64,000 nt of DNA from Bacillus sp. ISL-18. Lineage in GTDB: Bacteria > Bacillota > Bacilli > Bacillales > Cytobacillaceae. The notes below the pieces were generated by a model, which made no database searches, was not told where the DNA came from, and saw nothing but the letters and a program-made list of their open reading frames with translations. The stretch spans positions 1 to 64,000 of the forward strand of contig NZ_JAGGQG010000005.1 of NCBI RefSeq assembly GCF_018613415.1, written 5' to 3'. A program made the position numbers and the translations under genes. Of the stretch, positions 1-9,240 are shown one piece after another. Position 1 is the stretch's first letter, and the number at the start of each line of letters is the position of its first letter.

Positions 1-80
1 CCGTATCTTAGTCTAACATCACAATATTTACATTTTTTCATATAGTTATTATTTTCTCTACTGCATTTAGGACATATCAA
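1..80 (-). CDS. Partial zinc-ribbon protein, runs off the window edge
   Basis: The minus strand encodes a start-proximal fragment that reads CPKC followed about 12 residues later by CKYC, a classic four-cysteine zinc ribbon. A TTG at position 80 with an AAAGGGG ribosome binding site just upstream is the likely start. The rest of the protein lies outside the window. It follows the 111-488 gene closely on the same strand, so the two may be co-transcribed. Function cannot be inferred from the fragment. Confidence 0.5.
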   Translation of the reverse strand, partial: MICPKCSRENNNYMKKCKYCDVRLRY

Positions 81-110
81 ATCCCATTTCCCCTTTCTGC
101 CAGTAGAAAA

Positions 111-488
111 TTAAACGTCTTTATTTTCATTTTCATACAAATCTAATTTCGGGGGTATCTCCCTAATACGAGTATGTTCATTAAGTAATAGGTAATGCTT
201 ACCGTTCCGTTCAATCATTGCTGCACCTTTTTCTTCAGGCTTTAACTCAATATACGTAGAAGGGACATATACCTTTCTCAGGCAACTTAATTTATTTTCA
301 TCAAACTCACCATTTTTTTGTAATTGCTGAAGTATCTTGGCAGCGTCATTTAATACAAGTTCATAATCATCTTCATATACAAAATACGCCCTATCCACTT
401 GAATATAGTTTTCTTGTTGATCCACATAAACATATTCTTTATTAAATGCTATTGTAATTTGAAATTGTCCCGAATTGGTAAGCGTCAA
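111..488 (-). CDS. Hypothetical protein, 125 aa
   Basis: I do not recognise this family. The protein starts at a TTG preceded by AAAGGTGGGG at good spacing. It is acidic and soluble, with no membrane segment or signal peptide. It is followed after about 30 bases by the zinc-ribbon gene at 1-80, so a two-gene operon is plausible. The upstream side abuts the truncated IS66 transposase, whose end lies about 40 bases away. Confidence 0.55.
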   Translation of the reverse strand: MTLTNSGQFQITIAFNKEYVYVDQQENYIQVDRAYFVYEDDYELVLNDAAKILQQLQKNGEFDENKLSCLRKVYVPSTYIELKPEEKGAAMIERNGKHYLLLNEHTRIREIPPKLDLYENENKDV

Positions 489-525
489 ATAATCCCCACC
501 TTTAAGTAGATGGGGATCTGAATTA

Positions 526-1974
526 TTATTTAGTTAACTTGTTAAAGACTATGCAGGTTATTGGAAGGGATGTTGACCAAGGAAGAAATTTATCCAGGGC
601 ATCTTCATCTGTCGTATCCATGTTGGGAAGCTTCTCAAATAGATAGTTAAGGTAATAATATGGATTTAATCCATTTGCTTTTGCTGTCTCCACAATACTG
701 TAAATAATTGCGCTTGCCCTTGCACCTTTTGGTGTATTTGAAAAAAGCCAGTTTTTGCGTCCGATTACAAAGGGCTTGATCGAGCGTTCACTTCTATTAT
801 TATCTAACTCCAAACGCCCATCCTTTAAAAAGGCCTCTAATTTTTCCCATTGGTTAAGGCAGTAGTTAATTGCTTGCCCAAGAGCACTCTTAGGTAACGC
901 TTTATGTTCCTGTATTTTTAGCCATGACAAAAAAGCATCCAATACGGGCTTGCTACGTTTTAATCGTTCTTCATATCGTTCTTCAGGTGTTAGATCCTTT
1001 AGGGCACGCTCGATGGCAAAAAGTTGGTTACAGAAATGGAGACCTTCCGTTGCTGTAACGGGTGTCAGCCGCTTTGAAGAAGGCAGTGCATTAAGCGTTT
1101 CAGTGAACTTTCTTCGTGCATGTGCCCAGCAGCCTACAAGAACTACATCAGGTACCTTATGGTACCCGGCGTAGCCATCCACCTGGAGATAGCCTTTAAA
1201 TCCTGTCAAAAAGTCTTTGGCATATTGACCCGACCTTGTTTCTTTATAATCGTAGAGGATAGTTGGAGGACCCTCTTTTCCAGTACGATATAACCAGAGA
1301 TAAGAATTTGAAGTAGCAGGTCGACCAGGTTCATGAAGTACCTGCAGTGTAGTCTCGTCTGCATGCAGAATATCTTGTTTCAGTAAAAGCTGATGCATAC
1401 GATCATAAAGTAAAATTAACCACTGATTTGCTCCATAGATCATCCAGTTTGCAATAGTCTGACGTGACAAAGCAACTCCTAGTCTAGCAAATTGCTTTTC
1501 TTGGCGGTATAGAGGTAACCCATCAACATATTTTTGGTTCATGATATGCGCCATGATTGAAGGCGAAGCTAGGCTTCCCGAATACACTGGCTTTGGCATT
1601 GGTGCTGTTACGATTGGTGTTTCAAGCTCCTCACGTTCACAATGGCGACAAGAATAGACGTAACGAACGTGCTTAACCACTTTTACTTCTGCCGGAACGT
1701 ATTTGATTTCTTGGCGTACTTCTGTACTCATTTCATGTAAATTTCCACCGCAGCACGAACAAACCTGCTGTTCATCGGATAAACGGTACTCAACCATTTC
1801 CGTACGCAAGTTATCTAACATCAATTCACGATGTCCCCGTTTTTTACGGCGGCGAAAAGTGATAGTTTCCAGAGTGGGTTCTGGTAGATTGGGATTGGCT
1901 TCTGCCTCTGCTTCGTTGAAGAGCGTGAGCTCTAGCTGATCAGGATTCGTTTTTTCCTCGGGTCTATTAGGCAT
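526..1974 (-). CDS. IS66-family transposase (TnpC), probably N-terminally truncated
   Basis: This 482-aa protein has the full IS66 TnpC layout after its N terminus. A CSCCGG/CRHC zinc finger lies near residues 72-115. The DDE core shows Asp in HADETT, Asp in VDGYAGY, and Glu in the NNRSERSIKPF motif, followed by the C-terminal tail ending around FLPWS. IS66 TnpC normally begins with a leucine-zipper region of about 50 residues before the segment seen here at residue 6 on; that part is missing. The tnpA and tnpB accessory genes of IS66 are also absent, because upstream sequence runs straight into a terminator and a lipoprotein gene. I read this as a 5'-deleted element that can no longer move by itself. 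The catalytic core looks intact. Confidence 0.85.
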   Translation of the reverse strand: MPNRPEEKTNPDQLELTLFNEAEAEANPNLPEPTLETITFRRRKKRGHRELMLDNLRTEMVEYRLSDEQQVCSCCGGNLHEMSTEVRQEIKYVPAEVKVVKHVRYVYSCRHCEREELETPIVTAPMPKPVYSGSLASPSIMAHIMNQKYVDGLPLYRQEKQFARLGVALSRQTIANWMIYGANQWLILLYDRMHQLLLKQDILHADETTLQVLHEPGRPATSNSYLWLYRTGKEGPPTILYDYKETRSGQYAKDFLTGFKGYLQVDGYAGYHKVPDVVLVGCWAHARRKFTETLNALPSSKRLTPVTATEGLHFCNQLFAIERALKDLTPEERYEERLKRSKPVLDAFLSWLKIQEHKALPKSALGQAINYCLNQWEKLEAFLKDGRLELDNNRSERSIKPFVIGRKNWLFSNTPKGARASAIIYSIVETAKANGLNPYYYLNYLFEKLPNMDTTDEDALDKFLPWSTSLPITCIVFNKLTK

Positions 1975-2072
1975 GGAATTGCAAGGTGCAATGGCTATAT
2001 TTGCCGTAAATCTTAAAAGAATATTGAAACTAATAAATTAAAATAAAAAGAAAAAAAGACCTAATACACATA

Positions 2073-2120
2073 AAAAACGACTCTAAAATCACACTTTGGA
2101 TTTTAGAGTCGTTTTTTTTC
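2073..2120 (-). terminator. Rho-independent terminator
   Basis: A long perfect stem (AAAACGACTCTAAAATC with its complement GATTTTAGAGTCGTTTT) has A- and T-runs on both sides, so it may work in both directions. It lies just after the lipoprotein gene at 2161-2661. Confidence 0.85.
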
Positions 2121-2160
2121 GCTGCTTACATAGAATCTTTTTAAAAAATCCGAAGGATTT

Positions 2161-2661
2161 TCAGTGCCCTCCATTACACACCGCTATGTTCAGCGGGGCG
2201 GTAGCCATTATGGTGTTGATGTTTTTATTCATCAGTAACAAAGAAGGGAATTCTTCACACGTTAGAATTTCACCAGACCAATTGACTGACCATTTTCTAA
2301 CGGAATCCGATTGCAATACCACCACTTTCCCTTGTGTTTCCCATGCACCACTCCCCTTTTGCAATCCTGCAACGATCACCTCATGGTCAGGGTATTTGAT
2401 CAACTGATTTAATTTTAATAACCACCCAGGGAAGATCTGGTCTACGGTGGATTGAATAAATACTGCTGGCTTTTTCACAGCGGGAGTCGTTGCATGACTT
2501 GCTATTTTATTATCATTTTTTGGTGAAGGGACTTCCTTTTCTTCGTTCTTGTTGACTTCTGTTGTTTGGGTATTCTTTTCTATGTGTTTCCCTTTTCCAC
2601 TAGATGTATTAGAACAAGCTGTTACAAGAATCAAGATTACACAAGTGATCATTACTTTCAT
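2161..2661 (-). CDS. Small secreted lipoprotein, unknown function, 166 aa
   Basis: The N terminus is a lipoprotein signal peptide: a Lys, a hydrophobic run, then the lipobox LVTAC with the modifiable Cys at residue 16. A Lys/Glu/Asn-rich linker (about residues 20-65) leads to a compact C-terminal domain containing two cysteines. The mature protein should be anchored to the outer face of the membrane. I do not recognise the domain. The gene stands alone on the minus strand and ends in a strong terminator. Confidence 0.7.
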   Translation of the reverse strand: MKVMITCVILILVTACSNTSSGKGKHIEKNTQTTEVNKNEEKEVPSPKNDNKIASHATTPAVKKPAVFIQSTVDQIFPGWLLKLNQLIKYPDHEVIVAGLQKGSGAWETQGKVVVLQSDSVRKWSVNWSGEILTCEEFPSLLLMNKNINTIMATAPLNIAVCNGGH

Positions 2662-2821
2662 TAATCTCTCAAGACACTACACTCCTTAGTAGTTTAGTAT
2701 GTTGATAAAGGAAAATCTATAACACATTAGTTTAATAAGCTATTACATTGAACGTAGATTCAAGCTAAGTTATTTAGAAAATCCTTTGAAACGCATCTTA
2801 TGAAATATGTTATTCTCCTGA

Positions 2822-2856
2822 CTTTAAAGCCCTTCAGGTACCTAAAGGGCTTATTT
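2822..2856 (-). terminator. Rho-independent terminator after the YHYH gene
   Basis: The stem TAAAGCCCTT / AAAGGGCTTA with a short loop is followed by a T-run in the minus direction. It lies about 25 bases beyond the stop of the gene at 2877-4127. Confidence 0.75.
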
Positions 2857-2876
2857 TTGTAGGATATATCTTTACA

Positions 2877-4127
2877 TTAGTTAAATTTCTTTTTTTCATC
2901 CCGCTTTTTTCTAAATCTATACAAGCCGCCGCCTGCTAATGCCAATACTACAGCACCGACTCCGCCTGTCGCCTTTAATTTATTCTGTTTGTCTTCGTAC
3001 TCCTTGTATCCTAACTGGTAGTGATGTTTAAATAGTATCTCTGCCTTTTTATAACTGGACGGTATTACTAGATCTTCTCCTTCTTTTCCTAATTGGTAAG
3101 CTTCATTTTTAATGTTTATGATTTCTTTATTAGAATCGAAACCTTCTTTATACCAATCTACAAATTTATCATTGTTTAATTTTGGATCTTGATATTTCAG
3201 CATAGTAAAAGCGGCTTCATATCCTTGCTTAATGTAGCTTTCCTTTAATTCACTTTGCCCCTTATCGTATCCCTCTTGATACACATCGACATACATTGCC
3301 TCCACATCTTTAGGAGGAGAATTTATATCTTTTTTCCCATCACTGTAGCCTTGTTCTTTAAGTTGTTTTTTCTTTTCTTCTACTCTTTCTGCAACAGCTT
3401 TATTAAATCCATCTTCAAAAGATTTTTTTAATCCAGCATGAGTTGCGTAAGCAGACGGGATAACAATTTTATCTTGTCTTTTTCCTAAGGCATAACCGTT
3501 ATTAGTTGCCTTTGTTTTTGCAGATTCAATTTTTTTCTTGCCCTCTTCATATCCTTTATTGTAACCAACCGCATAACCTACTTTATATGCCTCGGAACCA
3601 TTTGCTTTTGACATATTACTTGGTTTTTCTTGGAAGGCATCATTAAGACCATCGGGATAACCAGCTTTTTCACCATTTGAATTGTCTTTTTCTTCTTGGA
3701 TTGCAGCTTTTTGCTGAGGACTGTTATTAATCAAGCTCAAATCATAACCATATGGAGCCTCACAGGGTATTCCATCATCTACTTGGCCATTCCCCCAACC
3801 ATCCAGATTTTCCGGATCGTATGTAGCTGAATAGCCTTTAGCATTCCAATACGCAATCATGTCATCGTACGTAGCAAAATCTGTGCAATCTTTATCGTTT
3901 ATATTAATACTATTACTTGAAGAACTGCTTGACGAACTGCTGCTGGAGCTTGATGTTGTACCACCCCCGTTGTGATAGTGATACTCCCCAGTACTAAGTC
4001 CCCAGTTACCGCAATTGGTTCTGCAAGTATGCCCTCCATTTGAATCAGTTCTGCCTGGATGTGCATAAGCCATTGAACCAAACATAAAAGTAAATAAAAA
4101 TCCTAATAAAGCTATTTTCTTACTCAT
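2877..4127 (-). CDS. Secreted YHYH-domain / excalibur-like surface protein
   Basis: This 416-aa protein has an N-terminal signal peptide ending AYA (about residue 22). A short YHYH domain follows (HPGRTDSNGGHTCR... then EYHYHNGG). After a polyserine linker comes an excalibur-like calcium-binding segment ending DDGIPCE at about residue 123. The long middle part repeats a motif of the type GY..G...G (for example GYNKGYEEGK, GYSDGKK, GYDKGQ). A transmembrane helix near residues 386-403 is followed by a basic tail. It is therefore likely anchored in the membrane and displayed outside. Start choice is supported by GGGGGAG just before the ATG. The YHYH-plus-excalibur combination is known in Bacillus surface proteins, but its biochemical role is not settled. 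Confidence 0.8.
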   Translation of the reverse strand: MSKKIALLGFLFTFMFGSMAYAHPGRTDSNGGHTCRTNCGNWGLSTGEYHYHNGGGTTSSSSSSSSSSSSSNSININDKDCTDFATYDDMIAYWNAKGYSATYDPENLDGWGNGQVDDGIPCEAPYGYDLSLINNSPQQKAAIQEEKDNSNGEKAGYPDGLNDAFQEKPSNMSKANGSEAYKVGYAVGYNKGYEEGKKKIESAKTKATNNGYALGKRQDKIVIPSAYATHAGLKKSFEDGFNKAVAERVEEKKKQLKEQGYSDGKKDINSPPKDVEAMYVDVYQEGYDKGQSELKESYIKQGYEAAFTMLKYQDPKLNNDKFVDWYKEGFDSNKEIINIKNEAYQLGKEGEDLVIPSSYKKAEILFKHHYQLGYKEYEDKQNKLKATGGVGAVVLALAGGGLYRFRKKRDEKKKFN

Positions 4128-4261
4128 AATGCTCCCCCTTTTTTCTATTATTCTCTCTATATAAAAAACAGTAGAGGGCTCCCTACTGTAAAAAGCGTAA
4201 TGTTTATGTAGTTCAAAAGACGCAGTATGTAACCACTATCATTTTCACATATCTTCCACTA

Positions 4262-4530
4262 AATAACAATTGGTTTTTCATACTAATAATCGATAAATTA
4301 CTCCAAAAATTGTACAGCGCGTTTTCATATAAGTATTAATTAGATATAACAATGTAGCTACAATAATAGTTGCTAAAAAAATTGAGAGAAATACAATCCT
4401 TCTGCCTGTACTTCTCTCATCAATTAAAGCAGTAATTTCAAAAAAGTATGCATCCCTGCACCAGGCTCTACAAAGCTAATTTCAATTTTATTTTTCAGAC
4501 CGCCCTGAAATTTCTTTTTCTTTATAAATG
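4262..4530 (-). pseudogene. Frameshifted C-terminal remnant of a membrane protein
   Basis: Minus-strand reading gives coherent protein that changes frame once. The first part contains KKKKFQGGLKNKIEISFVEP and GAGMHT. After a single-base shift near 4450 it continues FEITALIDERSTGRR and then a hydrophobic helix (VFLSIFLATIIVATLLYLI). This is the end of a single-helix protein whose start is missing. I do not recognise the family. Confidence 0.5.
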
Positions 4531-4536
4531 CACCAT

Positions 4537-4570
4537 AAACAACCTCCTTACAAGCGTAAGGAGGTTGTTT
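4537..4570. terminator. Perfect hairpin AAACAACCTCCTTA / TAAGGAGGTTGTTT
   Basis: This is a 14-bp perfect inverted repeat with a 6-base loop and a T-run on the plus side. It is a terminator by shape. The gene it served is not obvious, because the sequence on both sides is decayed. Confidence 0.6.
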
Positions 4571-4950
4571 GTACCACGGCCACATCTTTATTATTTTAAA
4601 ATAAGTAGTGAACAGCGGAGGACATAAATAAAGCCCTTCTCAATCGAGTGGGGATGCGCGAAAGAGTTGAGTCTTTTATTAGATAAAAATTCAGAAAAAT
4701 TATTAAATGAATAACAATATTATTAAAGCATATTGTAAATTCATACTAACTATCTGATAGCCAATAAGATTGAAACGCTTCCCCGCAGTTTAACAAACCG
4801 CTTGGAAACCTTCTCGCTCATACTAATTTTGTTTTTTTGCTTTACGGTATCTAACCAGCCAATTTCACTAAAATATGTTCAACATCTTTTCTTACGTCCT
4901 TTAAGTTTCCATGTTCCCCGGTATCAGTGCATAATCGATGATAGAAAACA
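4571..4950. other. Gene-free stretch with decayed coding scraps
   Basis: No intact gene is seen. Minus-strand reading at about 4755-4920 gives two short protein-like pieces in different frames (NLKDVRKDVEHILVKLAG and KISMSEKVSKRFVKLRGS), which suggests a degraded gene. I could not assign it. Confidence 0.35.
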
Positions 4951-4955
4951 AAACA

Positions 4956-4992
4956 CCAGCGCCTAGTTTGTCATTAAGTCACTAGGCGCTGG
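4956..4992 (-). terminator. Rho-independent terminator behind the GntP remnant
   Basis: A 12-bp perfect stem (CCAGCGCCTAGT / ACTAGGCGCTGG) has a 13-base loop and lies about 50 bases after the stop of the permease fragment. Confidence 0.75.
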
Positions 4993-5040
4993 CGCTGGGA
5001 GCAATCTAGCCGAGCTAATAATCTTTTGATTCTTTGAACA

Positions 5041-5415
5041 TTAAGCAATTCCAGTAAGCGTATACAATCCAATGACGAAAAACACCGCGAGAGTTTTAAT
5101 AACCGTTACAGCGAAAATATCACGGTAAGATTGTTTATGAGTCAATCCGCATACTGCAAGAAGTGTGATGACCGCACCGTTATGCGGCAGAGAATCCATC
5201 CCACCGGAAGCCATTGCCGTAATCCTGTGCATAACTTCAAGTGGAATCCCATGAGCCTGTGCAGCTTGAACATACTTTTCATCCATAGCACTTAGTGCAA
5301 TACCCATCCCACCGGACGCGGAACCGGTAACGCCGGCTAAAACATTCGTTGTCACGGCACTGTTAACGAGCGGGTTTGTAAATGTGTGGGAAATGCCATC
5401 ACGAACGACACCAAA
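5041..5415 (-). pseudogene. GntP-family permease, C-terminal fragment
   Basis: The reading frame is open from 5415 to the stop at 5041 and encodes about 124 residues. It matches the C terminus of GntP-type gluconate/organic acid:H+ symporters: FTNPLVNSAVTTNVLAG, then GSASGGMGIALSA, then ASGGMDSLPHNGAVITLL, and a last hydrophobic helix. The frame is closed upstream by a TGA at 5416-5418 and the remaining roughly 330 residues are absent. It is therefore a non-functional remnant. Its original terminator is retained downstream. Confidence 0.8.
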
Positions 5416-5591
5416 TCAACAGAACCCCTATCAGCTCCATACATAAAACCGTCTTGGCCATGTTCCAAGGAATGTAAGTTATTAATCTCTTATAAGAAAA
5501 TTGTTCTACTAATTCCTTAAGCCACCTAAATGGTTATATACACCTCACATCATTGTTTATCAAGACCCAAATTATATAAATCCTTAAAAAT

Positions 5592-5635
5592 AAAGAGGTG
5601 CACATATTAGTCATGTATAATAAGTGCTCCTCTTT
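5592..5635. terminator. Hairpin terminator
   Basis: AAAGAGGTGCAC pairs with GTGCTCCTCTTT (one mismatch) around a loop of about 20 bases, with A/T tails. It stands between the GntP remnant and the coiled-coil gene. Confidence 0.5.
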
Positions 5636-5705
5636 TATTCAATTAAAGCGCCCGTTTGTGGAATAACACTTAGATTTCCGGTTAGTTTTTAAGATATAAA
5701 CTAAA

Positions 5706-5738
5706 AGACAGTAAGGGCTGTATGATTCCTTACTGTCT
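5706..5738 (-). terminator. Terminator overlapping the stop of the coiled-coil gene
   Basis: The perfect stem AGACAGTAAGG / CCTTACTGTCT includes the TAA stop codon of the gene at 5730-5996. Confidence 0.75.
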
Positions 5739-5996
5739 GCTCAATCGTTCAATCTCTGTTTCTACTTTGTAGACTCTTTTGTTTAATACTTCAGTTTTAT
5801 CATCGATATGATCAACAATTTTATCTGTATATAATCCTAAACTATCGACAAGATTCTTTTGTAATTTTTCTTGCCCAACTTCCAGTCTGTTCTGTCCTTG
5901 TTTCAATTCATTTATGTCTACGCGCATTTCTTTTAGTTCATTCAAAATTTGTTTTAAGATTTCTTCCACAAATTTCTCCCCCGTCCAAATGTTCAT
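5730..5996 (-). CDS. Small coiled-coil protein, 88 aa
   Basis: The protein is almost entirely heptad-like helix (EEILKQILNELKEMRVDINEL, QNRLEVGQEKLQKNL, VYKVETEIERLSRQ) with no signal or membrane segment. Similar short coiled-coil proteins of unknown role are common in Bacillus genomes and phages. A GGGGGAG-type site (from CTCCCCC on the plus strand) lies inside the first codons, so a start slightly downstream at TTG/GTG is possible. It ends in its own terminator and appears monocistronic. Confidence 0.6.
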   Translation of the reverse strand: MNIWTGEKFVEEILKQILNELKEMRVDINELKQGQNRLEVGQEKLQKNLVDSLGLYTDKIVDHIDDKTEVLNKRVYKVETEIERLSRQ

Positions 5997-6236
5997 GACC
6001 TTATTATACCATCCATTAATTATCTATAAAGTAAAATTGTAAAAAAATATTCAATTTAACAATATGGTACTAAATTACAAAAAGAGCGCCAATCCTCAAG
6101 AAAGGCGCCGTTTATGAAACAAGATTTCAATTAATATCCCCTAAATAAACTGGAGATTTCACATCATTAAATGCTTAATAATATACTTTCTTAACTCTTT
6201 GCCATTGGAAAACAAGTACAGGACACAAAAGAACTT

Positions 6237-7112
6237 ATGGCGACGGCTTATATGCAAAAAAAGGAATATATTAAAGCTTATGAATTATTGGAAATTAGCC
6301 GGATGGAGGGTAGCGTGTTAATTGTCCCTTATACACTGGTGCTTCTTGTTACCTCGCAATATGATAAAGTAAAGGATTTCTTCGAAATGCATGCCGAAAA
6401 TATAGGATTAGGACCATCAGCTAGAAAGGTACTAGAATCATTGGTTTCGTTTGACGGAGCCCATCCAGTTGCAATCGAAAACATTATTCTGGAACAGTAT
6501 TCGATGGAAATCTACTTCAAAGACCCCTCTTCTTCCGAGAAACTTCAGGAGGAAATTCGGACAGCAATCCATGCTCTTTCTGAACATCCTTCATTTTTCC
6601 AATTGACAGGTTTTCAGTGGGGCCGGAAATATCTACAGGATTTTTCTTTGGATAAACCTGTATGGTTTACAGGGATTGATTCCATATTTTCCGTCTTAAA
6701 ATATGAAATCCATGAATTATTCTCCATGATGCTTCCATCCGGAGTAAAACAAACATTTCATCATGATAGTCCTCATCTTCAATATGTTGTTTTCAAGGAT
6801 GAAAAGATGAAATTAGGCTTTCATAAAAGTGTGATATGTGAAGATAATTTTTTTCAGTTTCATTTCCGCATTTTATCATTAAAAGAGTTACAAGAGATGA
6901 ATTTATTAATTCCTCTCGAATCCTCGTTTCAACTAGCCCCGAAAGACATACAGTGGCAAATTGAACGAATTATGTATGAGTGGACTGAAAATGGTACCAA
7001 AAAACTCTATTGGTTGGAACATGTTGTGCCATTAATCGAAAACATTCCATCTGATTACCAGTCTTTTTTGGATGGAATCAAGAGATATTATGAGTTAAGA
7101 CTACCTTTTTAG
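6237..7112 (+). pseudogene. TPR-like protein missing its N terminus
   Basis: This is a 291-aa open frame. The first residues (AYMQKKEYIKAYELLE) look like the middle of a tetratricopeptide repeat rather than a protein start. The frame stays open upstream to a stop at 6192 and still reads protein-like there (AIGKQVQDTKELMAT). There is no ribosome binding site before the ATG at 6237. I infer an N-terminal deletion. The C-terminal 200 residues form a domain I do not recognise. A terminator hairpin follows immediately. Confidence 0.55.
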
Positions 7113-7124
7113 GTAGCCTTTTCA
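7099..7124 (+). terminator. Terminator after the TPR-like gene
   Basis: CTACC / GGTAG stem with flanking T-run overlaps the stop codon of the preceding frame. Confidence 0.6.
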
Positions 7125-7193
7125 TCGGCATATACTATTACGTTCCGAACCTAAGTTATTTATTTATCGGGCACACACCCCCTACCACTGATT

Positions 7194-7679
7194 TCAGTAT
7201 CTAATCAACCAACGTTTACACTCTGGACACATGATTACGTCAAATCCACGGAACTCGTGGACGTATTCTGTTGCAAGCTTCCTCAGCTTCGCCAAATCTC
7301 CGTCTAAGAAATAGAGAAAGAATGGAAGGAATACTTTGACAATAAGCTCGTCATTGTATTGAAATACCGTCCAATCATCGCTATCATTTGGTGACTCACC
7401 TTCCCAATGGTGCGTATACAGGCAGTATACCTCCGCATTTAAGCGAGACACCTTGTCCAAGAACTCCTCCCAGACCGCTTCATCAGCTTGGATATCCGGT
7501 TTTTTTTCCATTAGCTGATCTAAGCATCCGCAGTTGTATTCTTCAATTTGATTGCTATAGGATAATCCTTCAGCATTCTCCATTATGAAATCTAAGACCT
7601 TAGTTTTATACCTTTCGATGTTAGTAGCCCACACACCAAAATCCTGTACCTCATCAAATTTGTCCCGATCTAATTTCAT
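7194..7679 (-). CDS. Hypothetical protein, 161 aa
   Basis: The start is well supported by GGGAGGG six bases before the ATG. The protein is acidic and soluble. It carries scattered cysteines, including NCGC near residue 50 and a terminal CPEC motif that could be half of a metal site. I do not recognise the family. It is the last intact gene before the IS3 element and is transcribed away from it. Confidence 0.6.
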   Translation of the reverse strand: MKLDRDKFDEVQDFGVWATNIERYKTKVLDFIMENAEGLSYSNQIEEYNCGCLDQLMEKKPDIQADEAVWEEFLDKVSRLNAEVYCLYTHHWEGESPNDSDDWTVFQYNDELIVKVFLPFFLYFLDGDLAKLRKLATEYVHEFRGFDVIMCPECKRWLIRY

Positions 7680-7829
7680 TGTTATCCCTCCCTAACTGAC
7701 GCAAATAGGCATAAGCCTAGATTTTCCGCTAACATTGCTCTATTCTGGATTAGCGGAAGAAAAGGGATTGCCGCAGCAACCCTCTATCATCAACTCTTGC
7801 CCTCCTTTAGCTGAAGAATAAAGTCCTAT

Positions 7830-7985
7830 TTAAATCTTATATTCAAATATTCCCCAAGGTAACCATAAAATAGGTTCTGCACCTACATCCACATCATTAG
7901 TAAAATCACAAAACCGAATGGCTTCTTCTAAGGTGGAAATGAAGCCATTTTCGTTAAGAGTGAAACCTAGACTAACCTATTAAAA
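7830..7985 (-). pseudogene. C-terminal gene fragment cut by the IS3 element
   Basis: The minus frame encodes about 51 residues ending at a TAA. It includes GFTLNENGFISTLEEAI, then RFCDFTNDVDVGAEPI and LWLPWGIFEYKI. It is open right up to the left inverted repeat of the IS, so the IS or a deletion next to it removed the front of the gene. The family is not recognised. Confidence 0.55.
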
Positions 7986-8053
7986 TGAGACACGATAAAA
8001 CACCTTCGAAATGGTACACTGAAATTAAGTACTAAAATCGGAGGTGTTTTTGC

Positions 8054-8371
8054 ATGGGCAAAAACGTATATTCTAGTGAAACAAAATGGGCAGTGGTGAA
8101 GGATAAGATGTCAGGGGAGTTAACCAATCAAGAGATTATGGAGAAGTACGGAATTAAAAATGTTTCCCAGATAAAGACATGGATGAAATGGTACCGTGAG
8201 AATGAGATACATCGTTTTGATCAGCCGATTGGCAAACAATATTCGTACGGGCTTGGACCAGATAACGTGAGTGAGGAGGAAAAGAAGGATCGGCAATTTA
8301 CTCACTTGAAACAGGAAAATGAAATCTTAAAAAAGTATTTGGAAATGGTAAAGGAGTTGAAAAACAAGTAG
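8054..8371 (+). CDS. IS3/IS150-type OrfA (DNA-binding part of transposase)
   Basis: This 105-aa protein starts 60 bases inside the left inverted repeat, after a GGAGG site. It has an N-terminal helix-turn-helix (about residues 10-50, with LTNQEIMEKYGIKNVSQIKTW) that binds the IS ends. A C-terminal leucine-rich helix (LKQENEILKKYLEMVKEL) follows. Just before its stop is a run of five A residues (8360-8364) suited to the programmed -1 frameshift that makes the OrfAB transposase in this family. Confidence 0.9.
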   Translation: MGKNVYSSETKWAVVKDKMSGELTNQEIMEKYGIKNVSQIKTWMKWYRENEIHRFDQPIGKQYSYGLGPDNVSEEEKKDRQFTHLKQENEILKKYLEMVKELKNK

Positions 8372-9216
8372 TTCTACAAATCGTTGAAAAGTTCCGTAAG
8401 AAGTACACGATTACGGCATTTTTATCTGCCCTATCCGTACCACGTGCTACCTACTATAGATGGGCAAAAGCAGGGAAAGACATATTGACTAAAGAAGAAG
8501 AAATCATTATAACTTTATGCCAGGAAACAAAATATCGGTACGGGCATCGTAAGATCAAGGCGTTATTATATCGTGACTATCAGATTAAATTGAATCGGAA
8601 TACCGTTCAACGTATTATGCAAAAACATTATTTGCAATGCCGTGTAAAGCCGAAGCGAAAGTGGAAATCACAAGGGGAGTCGGTTGTCGTTGCACCAAAT
8701 CTTTTAGAAAGGGATTTCATAGCCACTGCTCCAAATCAAAAGTGGGTCACTGATATCACTTACCTACAATATGGTCCCTCTACGTTGTATTTATCGACTA
8801 TTATGGACTTGTATAACAACCAAATTGTGGCATATAAGATATATGATCATCAACAGACTCCACTTGTTTTAGACACACTCAAAGATGCTTTAATTGTACG
8901 TGGAAACCCAAAAGGTGTAATCGTTCATTCAGATCAAGAAAGTGTATATACATCATATGCATTTCAGAAGTTTGTAAAAGAGAGTAACCTAATTAGTAGT
9001 ATGTCAAGACGTGGAAATTGTTGGGATAATGCGGTTATTGAGTCTTTTCACTCAAACTTGAAATCAGAAGAGTTTCAGTACATAAAGTTCAACTCAGTGA
9101 GCCTAAATGTGGTACGGAGCCATGTTAAAGATTATGTTAAACATTATAATGAAGAACGCATTCAAGAAAAGTTAGGCTACCAAACCCCTGTTGAATTTGG
9201 GAGTAAGGCAGCCTAA
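8362..9216 (+). CDS. IS3/IS150-type OrfB (DDE transposase), made by -1 frameshift
   Basis: The frame continues in the -1 phase from the A-run near 8362. It has the HTH_21 segment (RYGHRKIKALL) and an rve integrase core. The catalytic triad is visible: Asp in VTDITYLQ, Asp in VHSDQESVYTS, and Glu in NAVIESFHSNLK. The C terminus (YNEERIQEKLGYQTPVEF) is complete. An internal ATG at 8485 is not needed if frameshifting occurs. The element looks potentially active. Confidence 0.9.
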   Translation, partial: KQVVLQIVEKFRKKYTITAFLSALSVPRATYYRWAKAGKDILTKEEEIIITLCQETKYRYGHRKIKALLYRDYQIKLNRNTVQRIMQKHYLQCRVKPKRKWKSQGESVVVAPNLLERDFIATAPNQKWVTDITYLQYGPSTLYLSTIMDLYNNQIVAYKIYDHQQTPLVLDTLKDALIVRGNPKGVIVHSDQESVYTSYAFQKFVKESNLISSMSRRGNCWDNAVIESFHSNLKSEEFQYIKFNSVSLNVVRSHVKDYVKHYNEERIQEKLGYQTPVEFGSKAA

Positions 9217-9240
9217 TAAGGGTGTTTTATCTCTGTCTCA

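Larger units (their letters stand above)
7986..9240 (+). mobile_element. IS3-family (IS150 group) insertion sequence
   Basis: The element has imperfect terminal inverted repeats, TGAGACA-CGATAAAACACC at the left and TGAGACAGAGATAAAACACC (reverse complement) at the right, with the expected TG...CA ends. Inside are orfA and orfB in the -1 arrangement. I see no convincing target duplication (AAA at the left, AAT at the right). The flanks belong to two unrelated broken genes, so the element sits at a deletion junction rather than a simple insertion. Confidence 0.9.
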